Shown one piece after another: positions 39,307 to 47,692 of a stretch of DNA of 64,000 bases; the first letter of the stretch is position 1; each line of letters starts with the position of its first letter. The notes below the pieces were generated by a model. The model saw nothing but the letters and a program-made list of their open reading frames with translations. It was not told the origin of the DNA and ran no database searches. Source of the DNA: Pseudobutyrivibrio sp. (lineage in GTDB: Bacteria; Bacillota; Clostridia; Lachnospirales; Lachnospiraceae); assembly GCA_017557435.1 (NCBI GenBank), contig JAFYYR010000006.1, positions 38,118 to 102,117 of the forward strand, read 5' to 3'. The position numbers and the translations under genes were made by a program.

Positions 39307-39314
39307 TTTGCACA

Positions 39315-39370
39315 AGACAAAGGCGTCTAAAGAAATTCCCAAAGTGGGAGTTTCTTTAGGCGCCTTTTTT
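39315..39370 (+). promoter_or_regulatory. ANTAR-type antiterminator hairpin and terminator, gltB leader
   Basis: AGAC-AAAGGC-GTCT (39315-39328) is a short hairpin with hexaloop AAAGGC. It overlaps the 5' arm of a 22-bp terminator stem (39320-39341 with 39345-39366) followed by T6. The two structures exclude each other. The same arrangement precedes asnB, amt and the GS-like gene. Confidence 0.7.
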
Positions 39371-39373
39371 AAT

Positions 39374-39451
39374 GCAAATAGGAGGGCCCACGAAGTGGGA
39401 GAACCTGTTTGCCACGGCACACCATCGCACAGCGATTTTTAAATGTGTGCC
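39374..39451 (+). repeat. Tandem double-hairpin intergenic element, copy 3
   Basis: Hairpin A is GCAAATAGG (39374-39382) with CCTGTTTGC (39404-39412) around CCCAC-GAA-GTGGG. Hairpin B is GGCACAC (39416-39422) with GTGTGCC (39445-39451) around ATCGC-ACA-GCGAT. It has the same A-then-B layout as copy 1, with a different inner core. Confidence 0.65.
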
Positions 39452-39491
39452 TTCCCATTTATGATAGGAAGAGTTGGAAGGAGTAGCAAAA

Positions 39492-42400
39492 ATGGATAAT
39501 CAACAGATGGGATTGTATAGTCCCGAGTTTGAGCACGACAACTGTGGTATCGGAGCTGTGGTTTCCATCAAAGGAATCAAGACTCACCAGACAGTGTCAG
39601 ATGCTCTGAAAATTGTAGAGAACCTTGAGCATAGAGCTGGTAAAGATGCTCTTGGTGAGACTGGAGATGGAGTAGGTATTTTACTTCAGATTTCTCATAA
39701 ATTCTTTTCTAAGGTAACTAAGGAAATTGGAATTTCCATTGGCGGTGAGAGGGATTATGGCGTTGGTATGTTTTTCTTCCCTGGTGAGGAGTTGAAGAGA
39801 AAACAGGCCATGAAGATGTTTGAAATCATCGTGGAAAAGGAGAATCTTCAGTTCTTAGGATGGAGACAGGTTCCTACAAAGCCAGAGATTTTAGGTAAGG
39901 CGGCTGTTGATTGCATGCCTACAATATACCAGGCTTTCATTAAAAGACCTGCAAATTGTAGTAAGGGACTTGATTTCGATAGAAAGCTTTATGTGGCTCG
40001 TCGTGTATTTGAGCAAACAGCAGAGGATACCTATGTAGCTTCTCTTTCAAGCAGAACTATCGTATATAAAGGAATGTTCCTTGTAAATCAGCTTAGACTT
40101 TTCTTTGCGGACTTACATGATGAGGATTACGAGTCAGCTATTGCTACAGTACATTCTCGTTTTTCTACTAATACAAATCCATCATGGGAGAGAGCACATC
40201 CAAACCGCTTTATTGTACATAACGGTGAGATTAATACAATTAAGGGTAATGCTGATAAGATGCTTTCTCGTGAGGAGACAATGGTTTCTCAGGTTCTTGA
40301 GCCAGAGATGTCAAAAATTACACCAGTATGTAATCAGGCTGGTTCCGATTCAGCCATGCTTGATAATGCCCTGGAGTTCTTAGTAATGAATGGTATGCCA
40401 CTTCCTCTTGCAGTTATGATTACTATTCCTGAGCCATGGGTAAAAAATAAGGCAATGGATCAGGCTAGACGTGACTTCTATCAGTACTACTCAACAATGA
40501 TGGAGCCATGGGATGGACCAGCATCTATTCTTTTCTCTGACGGCGATATTATGGGTGCAGTCCTTGATAGAAACGGACTTCGTCCATCTAGATATTACAT
40601 TACAAATGACGACTATCTTATCCTTTCATCAGAGGTTGGTGTACTTCCAATTCCTGAGAGCAGAATTAAATTAAAGGATAGATTAAAGCCAGGCAAGATG
40701 CTTCTTGTTGATACAGTTGAAGGAAGACTTATTGATGACAATGAGCTTAAGGCTACATATGCAGCTAGACAGCCATACGGTCAGTGGCTTGATGCTAATC
40801 TTGCACATTTGGCAGATATTAAGATTCCTAATGAGTCTGTTCCTAAATATTCTCCAGAGGAGAGAGACAGACTTCAAAAGGCCTTTGGATATTCTTATGA
40901 GGAAATCAAGGATTCAATCCTTCCAATGGCATTAAATGGTGGTGAAAATACAGGCGCAATGGGTATAGATGTTCCTCTTGCTGTTCTTTCAGAGAATCAC
41001 CAGCCACTATTTAATTACTTTAAGCAGCTTTTTGCACAGGTAACAAATCCACCTATCGATTCTATTCGTGAGGAGATTGTTACAGCTACAACTATATATT
41101 TAGGTACTGCTGGAAATGTGCTTGAGGAAAAGGAAGAGAACTGTAATATGTTACAGATCAATAATCCGATCCTTACAGTAACTGATTTGATGAAAATCAA
41201 GTCAATGAATGTGCCAGGTATCCATGCAGAGACTGTGCCTATCACATACTACAAAAACACTTCTCTTGAGAAGGCTATTGATCACCTTTTTGTAGAGGTG
41301 GATAGAGTTAATCGTGAGGGTGCCAACATCATCATACTTTCCGATAGAGGTGTGGATGAAAATCACGTTGCAATTCCTTCATTACTTGCTGTTGCAGCAG
41401 TTCAGCATCATTTGGTACAGACTAAAAAGAGAACTAGCCTTTCAGTGATTTTGGAGTCAGGTGAGCCACGTGAAGTTCATCACTTTGCAACTCTTTTAGG
41501 CTATGGTGCATCTGCCATCAACCCATATTTAGCTCAGGAGACAATTGCTGAGCTCATTGAAAAGGGACAGCTTAAAAAGGATATTCACGCAGCAATCGAT
41601 GCGTACAATGAGGCTGTTATTTCCGGCATCATCAAGATTGCATCTAAGATGGGTATTTCAACAGTACAGTCTTATCAGGGTGCCAAGATTTTTGAGGCTA
41701 TCGGTATCAGCTCAGATGTTATTGATAAATATTTTACTGGCACAATCAGCCGTATCGGTGGAATCACAATAGAGGATATTCAGGCTGATGTGGAGATGCA
41801 GCATTCAAAGGCATTCGATCCACTTGGACTTTCAGTTGACGAGACTCTTGATTCAAGAGGCCAGCATAAGATGCGCTCAGGTGCAGAGGAGCATTTATAC
41901 AACCCAGCTACAATTCACCTGCTTCAACTTTCTACTAGAACAGGTGACTACAATACATTTAAGGAATACACAGCCCTTGTGAATAAAGAGGATGCTGTGA
42001 GAAATCTTCGTGGATTAATCGACTTTAAATATCCAAAGAAGGGTATAAGTATTGATGAAGTTGAGTCTGTAGATTCAATTGTAAAGCGCTTTAAGACAGG
42101 CGCCATGAGTTATGGTTCTATCTCAAAAGAGGCACATGAGACTATGGCAATTGCCATGAATATTCTTCAGGGTAAATCCAACTCTGGTGAAGGTGGCGAG
42201 GAAGAAAGTCGCTATACAGTTGGCCCGGACGGACTTAATCGTTGTTCTGCAATCAAGCAGGTGGCGTCAGGTCGATTTGGTGTTACTAGTAGATACTTGG
42301 TTAGCGCAAAGGAAATCCAGATTAAGATGGCTCAGGGTGCTAAGCCAGGTGAGGGTGGTCATCTTCCAGGAAAGAAGGTATATCCATGGATTGCAAAGAC

Positions 42401-44024
42401 TAGACTTTCAACTCCAGGTGTAGCTTTAATTTCTCCACCACCTCATCACGATATCTACTCAATTGAGGATTTGGCAGAGCTTATTTACGACCTTAAAAAT
42501 GCAAATAAGGATGCACGTATTTCTGTAAAGCTTGTATCAGAAGCAGGTGTTGGAACTATTGCCTCTGGTGTTGCAAAAGCAGGTGCTCAGGTAATTCTTA
42601 TTTCTGGCTACGATGGAGGAACTGGTGCAGCTCCTAAATCATCTATCCACAATGCAGGTCTTCCATGGGAGTTAGGACTTGCTGAGGCTCATCAGACACT
42701 TGCCATGAATGGACTTAGAAATAAGGTTGTTATCGAAACAGATGGTAAGCTTATGAGTGGACGTGATGTGGCTATTGCCTGCGCACTTGGTGCAGAGGAA
42801 TTTGGTTTTGCTACAGCTCCACTTGTAACTATGGGCTGTGTAATGATGCGTGTATGTAATCTTGATACATGTCCTGTAGGTGTAGCTACTCAGAATCCAG
42901 AGCTTAGAAAGCGTTTTGCTGGTAAGCCTGAGTATGTAGTTAACTTTATGAGATTTATCGCTCAGGAGCTTAGAGAATACATGGCAGAGCTTGGCTGCAA
43001 GACTGTAGATGAGCTTTGTGGTAGATATGACCTTCTGAAGCTTAAGGATGTAGATGAAAGCAAGCGCATGGGCAAGGTTGATTTGTCTGCAGTTGTATCT
43101 AATCAACATCCATATGAGAAGATTGAATACGACAAGAAAAATGTATTCAACTTTGAATTAGAGAAGACAGTAGATGAAAAGGTTCTTTTAAAAGAGCTTA
43201 AAAAGGCTATTTCATCAGGTGCTAAGGGTGAGGTTGATGTCCAGGTTTCAAATGTGGACAGATCTCTTGGTACACTTTTAGGTGCGCAGCTTACCCGTCA
43301 GTATGGTGAGACTCTTGAGGAGGATAGCTATGTTGTAAATTGCCATGGGGCAGGTGGTCAGTCATTTGGTGCCTTTGTACCTAAGGGACTTACACTTAAG
43401 CTTGAGGGTGATTCTAACGACTACTTTGGTAAGGGACTTTCAGGTGGAAAGCTTGTGGTTTACCCTTCTAAGGATGCTACATACAAGCAGGATGAGAATA
43501 TCATCATCGGTAACGTCGCTCTCTATGGAGCTACATCAGGAAAGGCATTTATAAATGGTGTGGCAGGCGAACGTTTTGCAGTTCGTAATTCCGGAGCAAC
43601 AGCAGTAGTAGAAGGCTGTGGTGACCATGGTTGCGAGTATATGACAGGTGGTAGAGTTGTTGTCCTTGGTACAACTGGCAAGAACTTTGCTGCAGGTATG
43701 TCAGGTGGTATCGCCTATGTACTTGATGAGGACGCCACTTTATACAAGAGACTCAATAAGTCTATGGTTAGCCTTGAAACTGTTACAGACAAATATGATG
43801 TTCTTGAGCTTAAGAGCATTATTGCAGAGCATGTGGCAGCAACTGGCTCTGTAAAGGGCAAGGAAATCTATGATAATTTCAGTGATTATCTGCCTAAGTT
43901 TAAGCGAATAGTGCCATTTGATTACAAGTTAATGATGCAGACCATTGTCCAAATGGAGGAAAAGGGATTGTCATCAGAGCAGGCACAGATTGAAGCGTTT
44001 AATCTTTTGATGGGAAGGAGATAG
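39492..44024 (+). CDS. gltB: Glutamate synthase (NADPH) large subunit
   Basis: The protein has 1510 residues and transfers glutamine amide nitrogen to 2-oxoglutarate. ATG 39492 is set by AAGGAG nine bases upstream; the in-frame TTG at 39474 is unlikely. A 17-residue propeptide precedes the amidotransferase nucleophile Cys18 (DNCGIGAVV). The FMN synthase domain contains the 3Fe-4S cysteines C1116, C1122 and C1127 (GCVMMRVCNLDTCPVG). The GXGXG beta-helix domain forms the C-terminus. gltD starts 2 bp after it. Expression is probably controlled by antitermination in the leader. Confidence 0.97.
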   Translation: MDNQQMGLYSPEFEHDNCGIGAVVSIKGIKTHQTVSDALKIVENLEHRAGKDALGETGDGVGILLQISHKFFSKVTKEIGISIGGERDYGVGMFFFPGEELKRKQAMKMFEIIVEKENLQFLGWRQVPTKPEILGKAAVDCMPTIYQAFIKRPANCSKGLDFDRKLYVARRVFEQTAEDTYVASLSSRTIVYKGMFLVNQLRLFFADLHDEDYESAIATVHSRFSTNTNPSWERAHPNRFIVHNGEINTIKGNADKMLSREETMVSQVLEPEMSKITPVCNQAGSDSAMLDNALEFLVMNGMPLPLAVMITIPEPWVKNKAMDQARRDFYQYYSTMMEPWDGPASILFSDGDIMGAVLDRNGLRPSRYYITNDDYLILSSEVGVLPIPESRIKLKDRLKPGKMLLVDTVEGRLIDDNELKATYAARQPYGQWLDANLAHLADIKIPNESVPKYSPEERDRLQKAFGYSYEEIKDSILPMALNGGENTGAMGIDVPLAVLSENHQPLFNYFKQLFAQVTNPPIDSIREEIVTATTIYLGTAGNVLEEKEENCNMLQINNPILTVTDLMKIKSMNVPGIHAETVPITYYKNTSLEKAIDHLFVEVDRVNREGANIIILSDRGVDENHVAIPSLLAVAAVQHHLVQTKKRTSLSVILESGEPREVHHFATLLGYGASAINPYLAQETIAELIEKGQLKKDIHAAIDAYNEAVISGIIKIASKMGISTVQSYQGAKIFEAIGISSDVIDKYFTGTISRIGGITIEDIQADVEMQHSKAFDPLGLSVDETLDSRGQHKMRSGAEEHLYNPATIHLLQLSTRTGDYNTFKEYTALVNKEDAVRNLRGLIDFKYPKKGISIDEVESVDSIVKRFKTGAMSYGSISKEAHETMAIAMNILQGKSNSGEGGEEESRYTVGPDGLNRCSAIKQVASGRFGVTSRYLVSAKEIQIKMAQGAKPGEGGHLPGKKVYPWIAKTRLSTPGVALISPPPHHDIYSIEDLAELIYDLKNANKDARISVKLVSEAGVGTIASGVAKAGAQVILISGYDGGTGAAPKSSIHNAGLPWELGLAEAHQTLAMNGLRNKVVIETDGKLMSGRDVAIACALGAEEFGFATAPLVTMGCVMMRVCNLDTCPVGVATQNPELRKRFAGKPEYVVNFMRFIAQELREYMAELGCKTVDELCGRYDLLKLKDVDESKRMGKVDLSAVVSNQHPYEKIEYDKKNVFNFELEKTVDEKVLLKELKKAISSGAKGEVDVQVSNVDRSLGTLLGAQLTRQYGETLEEDSYVVNCHGAGGQSFGAFVPKGLTLKLEGDSNDYFGKGLSGGKLVVYPSKDATYKQDENIIIGNVALYGATSGKAFINGVAGERFAVRNSGATAVVEGCGDHGCEYMTGGRVVVLGTTGKNFAAGMSGGIAYVLDEDATLYKRLNKSMVSLETVTDKYDVLELKSIIAEHVAATGSVKGKEIYDNFSDYLPKFKRIVPFDYKLMMQTIVQMEEKGLSSEQAQIEAFNLLMGRR

Positions 44025-44026
44025 TC

Positions 44027-45523
44027 ATGGGAAAAGCAACTGGATTTTTAGAATATGACCGTGTAGAGGCTGAGGCATTCAGCCCTCTTGAGAGAATTAA
44101 AAACTTTAATGAATTTCATCTTCCTCTCAGTGAGGAGGAGCAAAAAAGACAGGGTGCCCGCTGCATGGACTGTGGCGTACCATTCTGTCAGTCGGGTATG
44201 ACAATAAAGGGCATGACATCAGGCTGCCCACTTAACAACCTTATTCCTGAGTGGAATGAGCTTGTATATCAGGGAAATTATGACTTGGCTTATAAGCGTC
44301 TTCATAAGACTAGCAACTTCCCTGAATTCACATGTAGAGTATGTCCAGCTCTTTGTGAGAAGGCTTGTACATGTGGACTTAATGGTGATGCTGTATCCAC
44401 AAAGGAAAATGAAAAGGCGATAATTGAGTATGCTTATGCAAATGGTTTGGCAAATGCAAAGCCACCAAAGGTAAGAACAGGAAAAACTGTTGCAGTTATA
44501 GGTTCTGGTCCTTCTGGTCTTGCTGTAGCTGACCAGCTTAACCGCCGTGGACACCAGGTTACTGTCTATGAGAGAAATGACAAGGTAGGCGGATTGCTTC
44601 GCTATGGCATTCCAAACATGAAGCTTGAAAAGCAGATTATAGACCGTAAGATCAAAATCATGGAGGAGGAAGGCGTTAGCTTTATTGTAAATGCGGATGT
44701 TGGAGCAGAGGTGAAAGCATCTGATTTGGTAAAGAAGTACGATGCAGTAGTATTGTGCTGTGGTTCCTCAAATCCTCGAGATATTGACGCTGTAGGAAGA
44801 AAGGAAGCCAAGGATATTTACTTTGCTGTGGATTTCCTTACCTCTACAACAAAATGCCTCTGGGCTAATGATATGCACCTTGTAGATGGTCAGTATATTT
44901 CTGCCAAGGGCAAGGATGTAATTATCATTGGTGGTGGTGACACAGGTAATGACTGTGTTGGTACATCTATCCGTCATGGCTGCAAGTCTGTCACACAGCT
45001 TGAGATGATGCCAAAGGCTCCAGATGTAAGAGCTGAGACTAATCCATGGCCTCAGTGGCCACTTGTCTGCAAAACAGACTATGGTCAGGAGGAGGCTATT
45101 GCTAAATTTGGTCACGACCCACGTGTCTACACAACTACAGTCAAGGAATTTAAGACAGATAAAAATGGCAACTTAAAATCAGCTGTACTTGTATCTCTTG
45201 AGTCAAAGGTAGACAAGAAGAGTGGCCGTAGAATGATGGTGCCGGTAGAGGGTACAGAGAAGGAAGTGCCATGCCAGCTTTGTCTAATTGCAGCAGGATT
45301 TTTAGGCTCACAAAAATATGTTACAGATGCCTTCAAGGTAGGTCTTGATGGCCGTACAAATGTGGCATCCGTGAGCGGGGATTCCTTTGCTACAAACGTG
45401 AAAAAGGTATTTACTGCAGGAGATATGCATACAGGTCAGTCTCTCGTTGTAAAGGCTATTCGTCAGGGCCGCGATTGCGCCCGAGAGGTGGATGAATATT
45501 TGATGGGCTACACCAATCTATAA
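44027..45523 (+). CDS. gltD: Glutamate synthase small subunit
   Basis: The protein has 498 residues and passes electrons from NAD(P)H to GltB. The N-terminal Fe-S region has C46, C49 and C54 (RCMDCGVPFC) and a second set in CRVCPALCEKAC. The FAD site is VIGSGPSGLAVADQL, the NAD(P)H site IIGGGDTGNDC, and the C-terminal FAD block FTAGDMHTGQSLVVKAI. It is cotranscribed with gltB (2-bp gap). Confidence 0.96.
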   Translation: MGKATGFLEYDRVEAEAFSPLERIKNFNEFHLPLSEEEQKRQGARCMDCGVPFCQSGMTIKGMTSGCPLNNLIPEWNELVYQGNYDLAYKRLHKTSNFPEFTCRVCPALCEKACTCGLNGDAVSTKENEKAIIEYAYANGLANAKPPKVRTGKTVAVIGSGPSGLAVADQLNRRGHQVTVYERNDKVGGLLRYGIPNMKLEKQIIDRKIKIMEEEGVSFIVNADVGAEVKASDLVKKYDAVVLCCGSSNPRDIDAVGRKEAKDIYFAVDFLTSTTKCLWANDMHLVDGQYISAKGKDVIIIGGGDTGNDCVGTSIRHGCKSVTQLEMMPKAPDVRAETNPWPQWPLVCKTDYGQEEAIAKFGHDPRVYTTTVKEFKTDKNGNLKSAVLVSLESKVDKKSGRRMMVPVEGTEKEVPCQLCLIAAGFLGSQKYVTDAFKVGLDGRTNVASVSGDSFATNVKKVFTAGDMHTGQSLVVKAIRQGRDCAREVDEYLMGYTNL

Positions 45524-45566
45524 ACCCTCATTGTGGTGTATTTGGCGTAAATATTTTTAGAGAGAT

Positions 45567-45740
45567 GCTTACATAGTCTTGGTAAGCGCGAGCAGGAAGG
45601 CTCCATATCTCCATGGGTGGGGCCCACGCCGGCGGGAAAGGAGTAATAGTTTCCAAGCTCTGCGTCGGAAACTATTGCTCTAGTAAGCGAAGCTTACATA
45701 TCCGGAGGAGGGCCCATGGGGAATATGGAAGGTGGCCTGC
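45567..45740. other. Large branched palindromic element between gltD and asnB
   Basis: GCTTAC/GTAAGC (45567-45572 with 45582-45587) is followed by a long stem. In that stem CCATAT..CCATGGG (45603-45617) pairs with CCCATGG..ATATGG (45714-45728). The stem encloses two hairpins: GAGTAATAGTTTCC (45641-45654) with GGAAACTATTGCTC (45667-45680), and GTAAGC-GAA-GCTTAC (45683-45697). GGGCCC occurs twice. It is GC-rich compared with its surroundings. Function unknown; it fills most of a 440-bp gap. Confidence 0.65.
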
Positions 45741-45772
45741 GGGAGCATGAAAGACTTGGATAGCATCTCGAT

Positions 45773-45790
45773 AGGATTGTTATCGTAACA
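45773..45790 (+). other. Isolated 3' half of the htpG/glnA leader motif
   Basis: AGGATTGTTATCGTAACA matches the 3' strand of the leader motif at 47651-47668 and 31123-31140. No 5' partner is seen nearby, so it may be a remnant. It lies upstream of the asnB promoter. Confidence 0.4.
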
Positions 45791-45824
45791 AAAAGGGTGA
45801 AATTAAAAATTTTAAAAAAAGTAG

Positions 45825-45853
45825 TTGACAAGGAATTGTCAAAGGAATATTAT
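45825..45853 (+). promoter_or_regulatory. asnB promoter
   Basis: TTGACA (45825-45830), 17 bp, TATTAT (45848-45853). The transcript would start near 45860, about 20 nt before the AAAGGC hairpin. A small palindrome GACAA-GGAA-TTGTC overlaps the -35. Confidence 0.7.
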
Positions 45854-45878
45854 TCTAGACAAATATTAATCAATGGAA

Positions 45879-45935
45879 CGACAAAGGCGTCGGAAATGAT
45901 ACTACTAAGTATCGTTTTCGACGCCTTTTTGTTTT
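45879..45935 (+). promoter_or_regulatory. ANTAR-type antiterminator hairpin and terminator, asnB leader
   Basis: CGAC-AAAGGC-GTCG (45879-45892) overlaps the terminator stem, whose 5' arm starts AAAGGCGTCG (45883) and whose 3' arm ends CGACGCCTTT, followed by T. The inner part is GATACT/AGTATC. The 28 bp to the asnB start carry GGGAAGG as ribosome site. Confidence 0.72.
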
Positions 45936-45963
45936 ATAAAAAATCTGGGAAGGGAAAAGAAAT

Positions 45964-47550
45964 ATGTGTTCAATAATGGCGTTAAGCAAATGCCACGTTT
46001 CCATGAAGGAATTTGAAGAGGCATTTTCTAAGACAGTTTCTAGAGGGCCGGATATGCAAAAGGTCATTCAGGTGAGTGATTCGGTTCTTGGATTTCAAAG
46101 ATTGTCAATTATGGGATTGACTGAAGCTGGAATGCAGCCTTTTGAATTGGATGGCAATTATGTCATATGCAATGGTGAGTTGTATGGATTCAAAAAGGTG
46201 AGAGAAGAGTTGAAAGCAGATGGCTATAAATTCTTCAGCGATAGCGATTGCGAAATCATTTTACCAATGTATCGTAAATACGGAACAGAAATGTTTAATA
46301 TGCTTGATGCAGAATATGCATTGGTTATTTACGACAAGGATGCAGATGATTTGGTAGCAGCAAGAGATCCAATAGGAATCAGACCTTTGTTTTATGGTTA
46401 TGACAGTGAAGGCTCTATCATGTTTGCTTCAGAAGCAAAGAATCTTGTTGGTTTAACTGATGAAGTAAAACCATTTCCACCAGGACATTATTACAAGGCA
46501 GGTCAGTTCATTTGCTACAGAGATTTGTCAAAGCGCAAGCCTTACAGCAAGGACGGCGTAGAGGAAACAGCACCAAAGATTAAAGAGCTTCTTGTTAAGG
46601 GGGTTGAGAAAAGACTAGATGCTGATGCACCAGTTGGATTCCTTCTTTCAGGTGGACTTGATTCATCACTTGTTTGTGCAATAGCACAGAAGATGATGGA
46701 TAAGCCGATAAAGACATTCGCCATAGGAATGAACGAAGATGCCATCGATTTGAAATATGCAAAAGAGGTTGCAGATTACATCGGCAGTGAGCATCACGAA
46801 ATAATCATCAACAAGGACATAGTTCTTGAAAGCTTAGAAGAAGTTGTGGCAGCTCTTGGAACTTATGATATTACAACCATAAGAGCCAGCATGGGAATGT
46901 ATTTGATTTGCAAAGGAATCAAAAAAGAATTTCCAGATATTAGAGTTCTTCTTACTGGTGAGATTTCAGATGAGATTTTCGGTTATAAATACACTGATTT
47001 TGCACCAAATGCTGAGGAGTTCCAAAAGGAAGCAGAAAAGCGACTGAGAGAGCTTTATATGTACGATGTACTCAGAGCTGACAGATGTATCTCAGTTCAC
47101 TCCATGGAAGCAAGAGTTCCATTTGGTGATTTAGCTTTTGTGGATTATGTAATGAGCATTAATCCTGAAATAAAGATGAACAAGTACAACAAAGGAAAAT
47201 ACTTGTTAAGACATGCATTCGAAGGTGATGACTACTTACCATACGACATTCTCTTCAGAGAGAAGGCAGCATTTTCAGATGCGGTAGGTCATTCAATGGT
47301 TTATTACCTTAAGGAATATGCAAACAGCATTTACACAGATGAGGATCTGGAAAATGCAAAACGTAAATACGAATATAGAACACCATTTACAAAGGAATCG
47401 CTGTTATACAGAGATTTGTTTGAAAAATATTACAAGGGTCAGGCTCACATGATAGCAGACTTTTGGATGCCAAATAAAAATTGGAAAGGCTGTGATGTAA
47501 ATGACCCATCAGCCCGCGTCCTTTCAAACTACGGCGCAAGCGGAATCTAA
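45964..47550 (+). CDS. asnB: Asparagine synthetase B (glutamine-hydrolysing)
   Basis: The protein has 528 residues and makes asparagine from aspartate, ATP and glutamine. The amidotransferase nucleophile is Cys2 (MCSIMALSK). The glutaminase domain extends to about 190. The synthetase domain carries the PP-loop SGGLDSS (about 230-236) and a TGEISDEIFGY segment. It sits between glutamate synthase and glutamine synthetase genes and has its own promoter and terminator-antiterminator leader. Confidence 0.95.
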   Translation: MCSIMALSKCHVSMKEFEEAFSKTVSRGPDMQKVIQVSDSVLGFQRLSIMGLTEAGMQPFELDGNYVICNGELYGFKKVREELKADGYKFFSDSDCEIILPMYRKYGTEMFNMLDAEYALVIYDKDADDLVAARDPIGIRPLFYGYDSEGSIMFASEAKNLVGLTDEVKPFPPGHYYKAGQFICYRDLSKRKPYSKDGVEETAPKIKELLVKGVEKRLDADAPVGFLLSGGLDSSLVCAIAQKMMDKPIKTFAIGMNEDAIDLKYAKEVADYIGSEHHEIIINKDIVLESLEEVVAALGTYDITTIRASMGMYLICKGIKKEFPDIRVLLTGEISDEIFGYKYTDFAPNAEEFQKEAEKRLRELYMYDVLRADRCISVHSMEARVPFGDLAFVDYVMSINPEIKMNKYNKGKYLLRHAFEGDDYLPYDILFREKAAFSDAVGHSMVYYLKEYANSIYTDEDLENAKRKYEYRTPFTKESLLYRDLFEKYYKGQAHMIADFWMPNKNWKGCDVNDPSARVLSNYGASGI

Positions 47551-47588
47551 CCCATGTGGCCCGCGAACAAATAAACAGTTTTCTATGA

Positions 47589-47671
47589 GGCTGTAGATAA
47601 CAATCTCTACATACTCTGGACAATCACATTAGTGATGGGAAGAGTATTGTAGGATTGTTAGCGTAACAGCC
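47589..47671 (+). promoter_or_regulatory. Structured leader shared with htpG (glnA copy)
   Basis: GGCTGT-AGA-TAACAATC (47589-47605) faces GATTGTTA-GCGTA-ACAGCC (47653-47671). Inside, CTACATACTCT pairs with AGAGTATTGTAG, and ATCAC-ATTA-GTGAT caps the stem. The whole forms one long hairpin with a conserved AGA/NYGTA internal loop. The AAGGAGG ribosome site of the next gene lies 8 nt downstream. Confidence 0.68.
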
Positions 47672-47692
47672 GGATTACAAGGAGGATATATT

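Noticed and set aside
39241-39314. First (P1) ANTAR hairpin upstream of the gltB AAAGGC hairpin
   Set aside because: A weak TAATTA/TAGTTG stem with a 6-base loop exists, but the loop lacks the A1/G4 pattern and may lie before the transcript start.
47551-47692. ANTAR hairpin in front of type III glnA
   Set aside because: No AAAGGC hexaloop or terminator was found; the leader carries a different motif.
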